Origin: an uncultured Prevotella sp.
GTDB lineage: Bacteria > Bacteroidota > Bacteroidia > Bacteroidales > Bacteroidaceae
Direction of reading: 5' to 3'
Assembly: GCA_900316295.1 (NCBI GenBank)
Contig: ONCJ01000001.1
Coordinates: 62,001-126,000, forward strand
Length of the DNA: 64,000 nucleotides
Made by a program: the position numbers and the translations under genes. Positions 35,006 to 44,200 of this stretch are shown piece after piece. The notes beneath the pieces were generated by a model. It searched no databases. It had not been told where the DNA came from and saw only the letters and a list, made by a program, of their open reading frames with translations. How positions within the stretch are numbered: position 1 is the first letter of the stretch; each line of letters starts with the position of its first letter.

Positions 35006-35914
35006 ATGATAGAAGTAATGCTGACTCTCTTCGTCATCGTAATCGTAGGTTACGTGGCTGGCAAGCTGGGCTATCTGGGTGGCGACTTCGACCGCCAGCT
35101 CTCCAGATTGGTAATCAACATCACTTGTCCTGCCCTAATCCTCTCGTCGTCCATGACTGGCGAGTTACCCGACCGACGGTTCATTTTGCCACTGTTGCTC
35201 ATCAGCATCGTCACATATATAATCCTGACGGGAGCCGCCTTCCTGCTGCCACGCTATATGACGAAGCGCAAGGACGACCGCGGCGCCATCGGCTTTGCAC
35301 TGATGTTCGGCAACGTCGGCTTCATGGGCTATCCTGTTGTTGCGTCTATCTTCGGTCATGAGGCAGTGTTCTATGCTGCCGTATTGAATGTAGTCAACAC
35401 CTTCACCGTCTTCACCATCGGCACGATACTGATAACAGGTAGCAGCAATATCGAAGGCAAGCGATTCGAGAAGAAGGTGCTCTACAGCACACCTATGCTG
35501 GCAGCCTATCTCACCATGCTCATCGTGGCATTGGAGATAAACAACATACCAGGCTTCATCTGCCAGTCACTCACCATGCTTGGCAACATCACCGTACCGG
35601 CAGCCCTCCTTATCATTGGCTCCAGCATGTCGCAGTTGCCTATTCGTTCATTGCTTGGCAACACCACCGTATATCTCACCACGGCGCTCCGTCTGGCTCT
35701 CCTGCCACTGGCAGTCTACTACCTCACATCCCTCATGGGCTTCTCACCAATGGTAGTCAACATCAACACCGTTGTCATAGCCATGCCCGTAGCCACCTAC
35801 GGCACCATCCTATGCTTGAAATACGGCAAGGACACGACACTCATGGCAGAGGTGACCTTCATCACCACCCTACTCTCCATGATCAGCATTCCCCTGCTCA
35901 CGATGCTGTTCTGA
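35006..35914 (+). CDS. AEC family (auxin efflux carrier-like) transporter
   Basis: A 302-residue polytopic protein with about ten hydrophobic segments in two halves. It matches the AEC/membrane transport protein family, with VINITCPALILSSSM in the first half and LGNITVPAALLIIGSSMSQLP in the second. Bacterial members move small organic acids; the substrate here is unknown. I start at the ATG at 35006, since the upstream in-frame ATG lies inside the preceding terminator. Its last 45 bases overlap, tail to tail, the end of the VanW gene. Confidence 0.9.
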   Translation: MIEVMLTLFVIVIVGYVAGKLGYLGGDFDRQLSRLVINITCPALILSSSMTGELPDRRFILPLLLISIVTYIILTGAAFLLPRYMTKRKDDRGAIGFALMFGNVGFMGYPVVASIFGHEAVFYAAVLNVVNTFTVFTIGTILITGSSNIEGKRFEKKVLYSTPMLAAYLTMLIVALEINNIPGFICQSLTMLGNITVPAALLIIGSSMSQLPIRSLLGNTTVYLTTALRLALLPLAVYYLTSLMGFSPMVVNINTVVIAMPVATYGTILCLKYGKDTTLMAEVTFITTLLSMISIPLLTMLF

Positions 35915-36721
35915 CATCTGGTCAGCAACGGGATACATCACCTTTGCATGATTGACACGTATGGTCTGACTATCAATGCAGCGTCCTGTCCTGCGGTCGA
36001 TGACATCCCTGACTACCCGTCCGTTTCTATACACCCCGTCCTGTTCCTTGGAGAAATGCTCGTCTTCCACTCGAATATGGTAGGAATTCGTCTGGCGTTC
36101 CATAGCTCGCAACTCACCGCAGAGATACTCCCCATCCACCCAGACACGCAACTGATAGGTGTTCTGGGTGTTGTTCTTGACACGATAGTCCACATAGTTA
36201 TACGAGATACTCGTACCCGTACCAAACGGAATCTTACGGCCGAAATCAGGAAAGAGATCCATCCCGTCGTGATGATGATGCTCCACGATGGTGAGTTCGC
36301 TATGGAGCATCATCCAATGGATAAGGTTGGACAACTGGCACAACCCGCCTCCGATGCCCTCCGACGGCTTACCCTTGGCGATGGTCAGCCCAACACGAAA
36401 ACCTCTCTGCCGAGTGGTTCGTCCTATGAGCTTCCATACGGAGAACGTCTCACCAGGTCTTATCAGCACACCATCAATATGAGGAACAGCCAATGAGAGA
36501 TTGACAGCCTTATTCTCTTGCAGTTGCATATCCACATTGCCAAGCCGACGCCGTATCAGAGAGTTATGCCGATAGACAAGCACCGGCAACGACTCATCCG
36601 TACGTTCCCTTGCAAAACAAATCCTTGCAAAGGAATCTTTCACATGCCGCTTCAGTATCTCCTTCTCCATCGAGAGGCGATATGTAAGGGGCGATATTTC
36701 ACAAAACAACTTACGTTTCAT
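35870..36721 (-). CDS. VanW family protein
   Basis: A 283-residue protein whose centre matches the VanW domain (LIRPGETFSVWKLIGRTTRQRGFRVG ... GGGLCQLSNLIHWMMLHS ... HHHHDGMDLFPDFGRKIPFGTG). VanW occurs in some vancomycin resistance clusters but its function is unknown, and there are no other van genes here, so resistance is not implied. No signal peptide. The ATG at 36721 is used; a TTG two codons upstream is also open. The 3' end overlaps the AEC gene by 45 bases on the other strand. Confidence 0.88.
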   Translation of the reverse strand: MKRKLFCEISPLTYRLSMEKEILKRHVKDSFARICFARERTDESLPVLVYRHNSLIRRRLGNVDMQLQENKAVNLSLAVPHIDGVLIRPGETFSVWKLIGRTTRQRGFRVGLTIAKGKPSEGIGGGLCQLSNLIHWMMLHSELTIVEHHHHDGMDLFPDFGRKIPFGTGTSISYNYVDYRVKNNTQNTYQLRVWVDGEYLCGELRAMERQTNSYHIRVEDEHFSKEQDGVYRNGRVVRDVIDRRTGRCIDSQTIRVNHAKVMYPVADQMSEQHREQGNADHGE

Positions 36722-36810
36722 TGGCAATGCCAGACAGGATAATCCTTTTAATTATTCGCAAAAATAAAATTTTCCTTTTTTATGACAAAATTTCATACAT
36801 AAAAAATTAT

Positions 36811-36818
36811 TATCTTTG
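36811..36818 (+). promoter_or_regulatory. -7 promoter box of the nitroreductase gene
   Basis: TATCTTTG followed by CATCC matches TAnnTTTG, 34 bases before the ATG at 36853. Confidence 0.6.
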
Positions 36819-36852
36819 CATCCGTAACATATACTTATAATACATCAATACC

Positions 36853-37482
36853 ATGAGAAAAGCCATTTTCACACTTGCTTTGACTGCATCGTGCATGCTG
36901 TCATGCGCCCAAGAGACCATCAACCTGCCTGCACCGAGCAACGGCAGCGAGTACGACATGAGCCTGATGCAGGCACTTCAACAACGCCGCTCGGAACGGT
37001 CGTATGCCGACACCGAGCTGTCAAGCCAGCAGCTATCTACCATTCTTTGGGCAGCATGTGGCATCAGCGACGAGAAGACGGGCAAGATAACGGCTCCTTC
37101 AGCTATGAACAAGCAGGACATCACCATCTATGTATGTCGGAAGGATGGTGCTTGGCAATATGACAACAAGTCCAACAGCCTCACCAAGGTGAGCGGCAAA
37201 GACCTGCGTGGAGCCGTTGCCAGCCGACAAGCATTTGCTGCCACTGCACCTGTGAGCATCGTCATCGTGAGTGACCAAAGCAAGTATGGTGTCAAGGCTC
37301 TGGAGTTTGGAGCGATGTCAGCAGGCTATGTGTCACAGAACATCTATCTTGCCTGCACAGCGATGGGGCTCTATACCGTGGCACGTGCTACGATGGATAT
37401 CGACGTATTACGCCAAGAGCTGGGTCTGAAAGACACCGACCTGCCACTGCTCAATCATCCCATAGCATTTCCTAACAAATAA
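36853..37482 (+). CDS. exported SagB/ThcOx-type nitroreductase family protein
   Basis: A 209-residue flavin oxidoreductase of the nitroreductase fold, SagB-like group. The N-terminus has a signal sequence with cysteines in lipobox-like contexts (LTASC and MLSC, residues 10-18), so it is probably a lipoprotein or periplasmic. Family marks: ALQQRRSERSYADTELS near 40-56, LSTILWAACGISDE and APSAMNKQDITIYV, then EFGAMSAGYVSQNIYLACTAMGL. No peptide-cyclisation partners are nearby, so a link to azole-modified peptides is not supported. Confidence 0.88.
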   Translation: MRKAIFTLALTASCMLSCAQETINLPAPSNGSEYDMSLMQALQQRRSERSYADTELSSQQLSTILWAACGISDEKTGKITAPSAMNKQDITIYVCRKDGAWQYDNKSNSLTKVSGKDLRGAVASRQAFAATAPVSIVIVSDQSKYGVKALEFGAMSAGYVSQNIYLACTAMGLYTVARATMDIDVLRQELGLKDTDLPLLNHPIAFPNK

Positions 37483-37497
37483 ATACCACCACACACC

Positions 37498-37911
37498 ATG
37501 CGAATACTACTAATCGGCGGAACGGGGACTATCAGTAGTGCCATAACGCGCCTGCTGGCTAAGAGCGACCACGAACTATGGCTGCTAAACCGCGGCAACC
37601 GCAAGGATGAGACGCCACAGGGGGTGAGGCAAACATCAAGAGATTTGACCCAATTTATAATGAGAAATCAAAAACCTGTCACTACGATTCTTATTAACAC
37701 ACAACCATCACAACTTTGTGAGAACGACTTCATTGTATGAAAACAGGCAGACCTCTATTTGGAAGCAGACAAACCACGACTAAGTAATGAGCAAACCGTT
37801 ATGTGGCTAAAAAGCAACCAAGGCGTGGTTTTAAAGAAACCAAGGCGTGGTTGTAAAGAAACCAAGGCGTGGTTGCGTAAAAACCAATACGTGGTTGCGA
37901 GAGAACCAAAA
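37498..37911 (+). pseudogene. NAD-dependent epimerase/dehydratase remnant
   Basis: The first 43 codons (MRILLIGGTGTISSAITRLL ... LLNRGNRKDETPQGVR) are the Rossmann start of an NAD-dependent epimerase, with GGTGTISS as nucleotide site. After codon 43 the similarity ends abruptly and unrelated sequence leads to a TGA at 37738. Beyond it the same frame stays open (KQADLYLEADKPRLSNEQT and onward) to 37911, running through a palindrome array. So the gene lost most of its body and was joined to foreign or repeat DNA. I cannot identify the second part. Confidence 0.7.
37816..37910 (+). repeat. array of 22-nt palindromic repeats
   Basis: AACC starts recur at 37816, 37838, 37860, 37882 and 37904, exactly 22 bases apart. 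Each unit contains AACCAAGGCGTGGTT, an imperfect dyad, and a linker such as GTAAAGA. The design matches the 21-nt arrays at 10821 and 53854, with a different dyad. Otherwise the gap between the epimerase remnant and the DUF4923 gene holds only a promoter. Confidence 0.85.
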
Positions 37912-38008
37912 TGAGAAAAGGATTTGGTTTTTGACATAAACGCCATATTAACATGGATCGAATGAACACAAACCGTTTCTGAAGATTAAAAAATATCATG
38001 ATTATTTC

Positions 38009-38038
38009 TTGACACCTTCAAATTTTATTGTAAATTTG
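38009..38038 (+). promoter_or_regulatory. promoter of the DUF4923 gene (-33 and -7 boxes)
   Basis: TTG (38009-38011, within CTTGACA) and TAAATTTG (38031-38038) are separated by 19 bases, an exact fit to the Bacteroidota promoter. The ATG is 28 bases downstream. Confidence 0.8.
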
Positions 38039-38066
38039 CACGCAGAGAATATCTGCTAAAATAATT

Positions 38067-38708
38067 ATGAAAAGAATATCATTTGTACTATTGATGGCTG
38101 CAGCAATGATGGTTTCCGGTTGCGGCACAACTGGACTAAACCAAAGTAACAGACAAAACAGTAAAGTACTGGGTGACATCTTCGGTGCAGTAACAAACGG
38201 AACCGCAATTGGCAACGTAATAACGAGCGTCATAGGACTGGACAAAGTGACACAACAACAGATACAAGGCACATGGAAATACAAGGGTCCTGGATGTGCC
38301 TTCAGTAGTGAGCAAGCTCTGGCAAAGGCTGGTGGAGAAATCGCTGCCGTACAAGTGGAGGAGAAGCTGAAGCCCTACTATGACAACCTGAAGATCACGG
38401 CAGGCAACACATGGTTCACCTTCAACGAAGACCAGAGTTTCAAGGCACAGGTGGCGGGTAAGAGCATCAGCGGTACCTACACCCTGAACGAGAAAGACGG
38501 ACAGATGACACTGAAGACCCTGCTCTTCTCCATCAACGGATATGCAAAGCGCGAGGTTGGAGGCATCAGCATCCTCTTCGAATCAAAGAAGCTGCTCACA
38601 ATCTTCCAAGCCATCGCAGCCATCAGCGGCAACCAGGCACTTGAAGGCATAGGCGAGATAAGCAAGAACTATGACGGAGTACGCATAGGATTCGACCTGA
38701 ACCGATAG
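38067..38708 (+). CDS. DUF4923 family lipoprotein
   Basis: A 213-residue lipoprotein: signal sequence with lipobox MVSGC, acylated cysteine at residue 19. The following domain matches DUF4923, a Bacteroidota family with a lipocalin-like pattern (IQGTWKYKGPGCAFSSEQ, then TFNEDQSFKAQVAGKSISGTYTLNEKDGQM). Function unknown; likely anchored in the outer or inner membrane facing the periplasm. Confidence 0.85.
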   Translation: MKRISFVLLMAAAMMVSGCGTTGLNQSNRQNSKVLGDIFGAVTNGTAIGNVITSVIGLDKVTQQQIQGTWKYKGPGCAFSSEQALAKAGGEIAAVQVEEKLKPYYDNLKITAGNTWFTFNEDQSFKAQVAGKSISGTYTLNEKDGQMTLKTLLFSINGYAKREVGGISILFESKKLLTIFQAIAAISGNQALEGIGEISKNYDGVRIGFDLNR

Positions 38709-38800
38709 GAAGAGAAGGAGGTGATGAGGTGATGAGGAGATGAGGACTTTAAGGACAATCTCCCGATAAAATTGAAAAAGACGAATGATATCAGACTTTC

Positions 38801-38848
38801 ATACAACAATCGAGGCGAACCTGTTATGGTTCGCCTCGATTGTTGTAT
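38801..38848. terminator. 21-bp perfect hairpin between convergent genes
   Basis: ATACAACAATCGAGGCGAACC (38801-38821) and its exact reverse complement (38828-38848) surround the loop TGTTAT. It lies between the DUF4923 gene and the convergent small acidic gene, so a bidirectional terminator is the simplest reading. There is no T-run on either side, and the stem is unusually long. Confidence 0.55.
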
Positions 38849-38862
38849 AGAGATTCGTTAGT

Positions 38863-39105
38863 TTATTCCTCGTCAGTCTTCCATTCACTACTCCAGTCAG
38901 AGGACCACTCCCCTACTCCTCCGTCTTCGAAGTCGAACTCGTCAGCATCGAAGTCATGTTTCTTGGCAGATTCCTCTGTTTCGTATGATCCATCAATACC
39001 GACGCCCCATCCGTCTGCCATAGCGGTGAAGAGTCCCAGACTGACCATTTCAGTCTGAGGACTCACATATCGTTTGCTTTCACTATGTTTCAGTAATCTT
39101 TCCAT
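38863..39105 (-). CDS. small acidic protein coupled to the giant T9SS protein
   Basis: An 80-residue protein with no signal peptide. It begins MERLLKHSESKRYVSPQTEM and becomes strongly acidic (DFDADEFDFEDGG), ending in a tryptophan- and serine-rich tail (WSSDWSSEWKTDEE). The N-terminal Y-x-x-P-x-T/Q-E-x-V pattern is one I associate with short Bacteroidota proteins of unknown role. The ATG overlaps the stop of the giant gene (TAATG), which implies translational coupling and a related function. Confidence 0.65.
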   Translation of the reverse strand: MERLLKHSESKRYVSPQTEMVSLGLFTAMADGWGVGIDGSYETEESAKKHDFDADEFDFEDGGVGEWSSDWSSEWKTDEE

Positions 39106-41249
39106 TAGTACTGTCCCCTCCTAACGACAAACTTCTTACCATTACGAATATATATGCCAGGTTGGGTGATGCGCTCAACCTTTCGTCCTTGTATGTCATA
39201 GATAGTGTCATCATCGACTGTCCTACGGTTATCGGAGTTATCATTTTCAACCTCATCTATTCCAGTAAGGTCTCCCTCGATTGTAGTACCACCGAAGACA
39301 AGGGTGAAGCCCTTAGCCTGAGCATCCTTCACAGCATCGTTGTTGAGGATAATGTAAAGTTTATTGTGCGACGTGAATCGGTTATTCTTCTGACCATCAT
39401 AGTCACGTGTAGCATTAACAGCAAATGTCGGATTACCCTTTACCTTACCATAGACAAACACACGCTCGTTGTTTACAAATGTATGATCAACCTCTCCCGT
39501 GAGATACTTTGGCACGAAGAATTCGTTGCCAACCTTTGCTGATGATGCCTGATAAGGAACCGTAACCACTATGGAGTTGCCATTTGCCGCATCCACATAC
39601 TGTGTGGTTGTCTTCACTATCACTGGAGTACCAGCAGGAATGGTCTCACCTGCTGCAATCTGAGTGAGTTCAAGCGTACCATGATAAGCGTTACCTCCAG
39701 GTACACCTTGTGGCGAGCCGCCGCAGTAATACGCCTCAACTCCTTCAGGTAACTTGATATCATAAGGTACGGAGAAGGTAGTTGACCATACATCGTCATT
39801 AAACGATGTCAACTTCAATCTCAACGCATGCTGATATACGTTACCAGAGGCATTGTCAGCTGTTGTTCCCACCGGCTCCAGCAACCACTTCGTGTCGTGT
39901 GTCTTCACAGTTGCACCGCTGCTGATACCAGAAGCAATGTTCAGCTCTTTAGCCTCAGTGTTCAGACCATACTTCAAGGTGTTCGGGTTGCAACTGAGAT
40001 ATGCCGTCTCGACGGGCGTTGCTGCCGTAGCACTCGCCTTGGTACGCATCTGGAATGCGCCAAGACCGATGTCCTGCATCTCGAAGAGCATGCTGTTGGC
40101 CTGCTCCGTCGTAGGCTCGTTGGGCTCAGCCATCATCTTGCTGTCGCTGACCACCAGTCCCTGAGTCTCCATCTTGACATATCCATCGTCGTCACGAGTA
40201 ACGCGGAAGATGCTCGACGGGTCGAACTCAATATCAGGAATCTCCAGCAGACTCTTGTTGGCAACATCTGCCGCCCACTCGTTACCTTCGTAGCTGAGCA
40301 ATGAACTGATGTTGCTGGCATCACCAGCCTTACCATAGATATGCAACGGTTTTTCTCCATCCAGCTCTGTCTTGTGCAGGTAACCGCTGACATAGTCGCC
40401 GCCTACCACACCGTTGCCGGCAGAGTATGCCTTCAGTCGGTAGAGCTTGCCACTCTCGAACGGCACGAGGTTGTCAGGATCCTGAACCAGCGACCATACG
40501 GTGTTGTATTCCGTATCGTTCAGCGTAGTACCGACGGCAATCTTGTCGAAGATAGCCTTGTTATTGGCAGCATCAGCCACGTCGGTCTTCAGACCGCCTA
40601 CGAAGCCAGCCCTATTATAATAAGGTAGGAACTGCTTAGCTGCCGGCTTCACGAACTGCCAGTTGGCATATACGTTACGCATTACCTCCCAGTCTTGCAT
40701 GTAGTTCAGCTGTACCGGGTCACCCGTCGGTGCACCATTGAACAAGTAGGCACCATAATACTTGTATCCGTTCTGGTTGCGAACGTTGATGCAAGCATTT
40801 ACCGGGTGGATAATCATACCCTCGTCGTAATTACCCGTCATCGCCTCGAAGATGGTGTTCTCGTCGGTCTCGCTCATGGTACCGAAAGCATCAGCAAACC
40901 CCGAACCTGATCCAGCCTTTCCGTAAGTAATACCCGACTTCTTGACAGGGTCACCATTAGCGTTGTAGGTGAAGTTTTCATTCTTCGGGGTTCCTCCGTC
41001 ATACACGCCATCCAGATAGTTGAATTTCTCTGTCGTGTTCACCTTATCTGTAGTCAACAGCGTACTCCACTTCTCATTCTGCGTAGTACCGTCGAATCCG
41101 TGGTCAGCATAGCGGTTATGCAGTTTGAAGCCATACGGGTCACCCTCGATAGCCCAGAGGTAGTCGTTGGTCACGTCGTTCAGCGAGTCTTGCCCGAACG
41201 TGTATAGCGCATCATGTTGCCGTTCTCCACATTCATGATGTTCACCCAC
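39105..41249 (-). CDS. C-terminal part of the giant repeat protein, with T9SS sorting domain
   Basis: 714 codons that continue the preceding giant frame after a frameshift near 41200-41203. The sequence LYTFGQDSLNDVTNDYLWAI continues with a GDPYGFKLHN module, like the modules upstream. The first codons (MGEHHECGERQHDA) are out-of-frame reading of the other part, so this probably is not an independent start. The C-terminus (TIYDIQGRKVERITQPGIYI followed by RNGKKFVVRRGQY) matches the type A sorting domain used by the T9SS, whose translocon gene sprA is in this window. The protein is therefore destined for the cell surface. Confidence 0.8.
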   Translation of the reverse strand: MGEHHECGERQHDALYTFGQDSLNDVTNDYLWAIEGDPYGFKLHNRYADHGFDGTTQNEKWSTLLTTDKVNTTEKFNYLDGVYDGGTPKNENFTYNANGDPVKKSGITYGKAGSGSGFADAFGTMSETDENTIFEAMTGNYDEGMIIHPVNACINVRNQNGYKYYGAYLFNGAPTGDPVQLNYMQDWEVMRNVYANWQFVKPAAKQFLPYYNRAGFVGGLKTDVADAANNKAIFDKIAVGTTLNDTEYNTVWSLVQDPDNLVPFESGKLYRLKAYSAGNGVVGGDYVSGYLHKTELDGEKPLHIYGKAGDASNISSLLSYEGNEWAADVANKSLLEIPDIEFDPSSIFRVTRDDDGYVKMETQGLVVSDSKMMAEPNEPTTEQANSMLFEMQDIGLGAFQMRTKASATAATPVETAYLSCNPNTLKYGLNTEAKELNIASGISSGATVKTHDTKWLLEPVGTTADNASGNVYQHALRLKLTSFNDDVWSTTFSVPYDIKLPEGVEAYYCGGSPQGVPGGNAYHGTLELTQIAAGETIPAGTPVIVKTTTQYVDAANGNSIVVTVPYQASSAKVGNEFFVPKYLTGEVDHTFVNNERVFVYGKVKGNPTFAVNATRDYDGQKNNRFTSHNKLYIILNNDAVKDAQAKGFTLVFGGTTIEGDLTGIDEVENDNSDNRRTVDDDTIYDIQGRKVERITQPGIYIRNGKKFVVRRGQY

Positions 41250-44200
41250 TTGGCTGCATCAGCACCCGTACTCTTCATCGCCTCGAACTCAGCCGACGGC
41301 TTGTACTTCACGAGGATAAAGACATCCTTGTCAGCCCAATCTTGCGGGACGACATACTCGTTCTGCAAGCTGTTGTAGCAGTCTGTATTCTCCGAAAGGT
41401 CGGTAGTACTCGTCCAATAGCCTGTATAAGCACTACCAGATCGGTTGGAAAGACGGTGTGCATTAGAAAGTGCGTTTTCTGTATAAGTCAGGTCATCAAT
41501 CAGGCCATCATTCTTTCTTGCGTCAAGGATGTTGTCTCCTGTCTCTTTCAGATAGAACTTGTAGTCACAATACTGACGACGCATCATCCACGGTAGGGTC
41601 AGCGTGTTGCCCACACCATAGTTCTTCGATGTATGGTCAAAGACAATATCATTGGCACTACGCAACGATTGGGTTGCTCTTCCATCAGAATAAGTGTCAG
41701 TCTGCAAGTGGAAGGTAATACTCTTCGCCTGCGCTGCCATCGGCATGACGAGGAAGCGCGGAATGTGCTGTGTTGTTTTCTTTCCTGCCGCATAATCTGC
41801 TTTCAATTTATCGATACTGGTACCAACCTCTAATACAAGACTCTGCTCCGTATCACTAATTTCACCCGAAATGGTATAATCATGAATATACTTATAGGTG
41901 GTAAACGTTTGTAAAAGATCTTTCTTTATACTCTCTATCGGACCGATGTAATAACCCGTATATGGTCCAGAAGTGAATTTCCCATCCTCAAATGAATGGC
42001 CAGAATTCGTTCCATATATTTGCGTCCACTTGTCTTTGAACAGCACAGCGTCTGATTTTAGTTCCCCACCATCATAAACCGCATCTATAACTGTAGTAGT
42101 GTCACTTGTATAGTCAATAGTACGATCGTCTGCATATTTATCATCCTCATTGTATACGTGGAACTTATCAGTAGTACCTGTCGTATATTCCAAAGGTTCT
42201 GCTGTTTCATCCTTTACAGTTCTTAAGCTCTTATGCTTATAAGTAACAAAACCATTTACAGTTCCTACCAAATTTTCCTTATCATATAGTGACTGACATT
42301 GCATAGCACAGTTCGCCAAATAGCCAGTCTCGATTGAATAGCCTGCTTTCTTGATAGAATCATTACTTGTAGTGCTCGCAGTCTGATAATCCTGATAGAA
42401 CGACTCAGGCAATCCTGCACGAGGACCATAGGTTGTTTTATTATGTTCAGCATCTCCTTCTGCAAAAGTAAAGCGAGTACCATCAACTTTCCATGTCCAA
42501 TAGAGACCTTTATATTTATCCTTGCCACCCGGGAATTTGTCAAAATTATTGTTTCCTATTGCATACTGTCCCATCACAGAAGTATTGCACCATAGGTAAT
42601 AGGCGTTGTTTGTTCCCGCCTCTGCCTTACGGTTATAGTTATATAGGATAAACTTATACGGGTCACCTATCATTGCCCATTTCTGGTTCTTGGCAACTTC
42701 CGAGTCAGCATATTGTCCATCTCCATAATATGCATAGGCTTTATCTTTGTTAAAACTATCAGCAGAAGTCTTCGGACTCTCTATCCAACCTTCTTGTGTA
42801 TCTGTGTATAGATCATGCTGTACCCATCGATGATGAGTCTTTTTCTTTTTATAACTGTGCCGAAATTCAAACTCACTCAATCCCTTGTTATACTCCCAAT
42901 ACTCTTCAGTATAATTATATTGATCAGGCACATCATCCTCTGTCCATTCTTTATGGTCATCGTCCCAGTTGAAAAAGATGTTCACCCAACGGTATTCGTT
43001 CTCCGAAGAGTAGAGCGACTCGTCATAGTCGTAAGTCACGTATATGGTGCTACCGTCCTTAACCAGATAGTTGTTGGAGTTACCCTTCGGCTGACCGTCA
43101 TCCGTCTGGTCATAGCTATGGAACGGATAGCGTGTCATGGTCTCGTCAGCCCAGTAGTGGTAAGTACAACCCCAACGGCGTACATCTACCGGCAGACTGC
43201 CGTTCCATTCGGCATTCTTGCGTGCCAACTCCGTCCAACCTGTCGTTGCCACTAACTCGTTCAACTTGTTATAGACATTGACAATAGCATCGAACGACTC
43301 GTTGTTGGCACTGGAATCATTGACTGACAGCAGCCACATATTGCTGCCCACGCCATAGTTATCGCCCGTGTTAATGCTTTGTACTCCCATGCCATTTGAG
43401 GCACCTGTGCCATCAACGACCTTGAAGTTTCTCGTCTCCGTCTGTGCGCTGATGGTGTAGTCCGACGGCGACGGCAATATCCTACGCGGACCATTCATCG
43501 TTTTAGCACCGTTCGTTGCTGCAACTACCTCCGTGCGACGCCCCCTGCTCTCACTGAGGAAGTATTCGTCAGTATTCACTCCATTGTGCAACCACGTCCA
43601 TGTGGTTCCAGTTGACGCAATGCCCGTATCATACAAGTACGACGAAGCACGCTCGTCATCCTGGCCGCTTTCTACTGCAGTACCAGAAACAATCAGGTCA
43701 CGGTTGTTGCGCAACGTAAAGTTATAGGGATCACCGATGAGTGCCCACTGTAATCCCTTGCGGAACTTATCTGTGGTATTGGGCAACGTATTGCCTTTAT
43801 AAGGGAATGACAGTTCAGAATTATTAAACCTATTTGCTCCCGTGCCATTGATGGCGTAGGTCTTACCATCCAGACTACTGTTGAAGAATGCCCACCAACC
43901 ACCGATGTTCATGTTGTACCACGGACTGAGCGAAGCATCGCGCTTCAGTACGGGCTTGCCGTCAACGAGTGTAGAGAATGGGGACTCTGCATCCTCACGG
44001 TATCTTGCATAGATATGCGGATTCTCCTCCGAAACGGTAAAGTAGAGATTCTCATCCACCATGTTTGTAGATTTCGGATCGGGATCGGTGCTCACCCACC
44101 AGTATTCACAGTGCTTGCGCTGCAAGTTGTCCGGCACACCCTTGAAGTGGTCGGTAATGGCAAAGTAGTCGGACACCTCATCCTCCGTCACCTTACGAGT

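Noticed and set aside
35870-36721. Vancomycin resistance cluster suggested by a VanW protein
   Set aside because: No ligase, dehydrogenase or sensor genes of such a cluster are present; single VanW proteins are common in many bacteria.
36853-37482. Peptide-cyclising (SagB-type) natural product locus
   Set aside because: No precursor peptide or YcaO/SagC/SagD-like gene is nearby; the protein is a lone exported nitroreductase-like protein.
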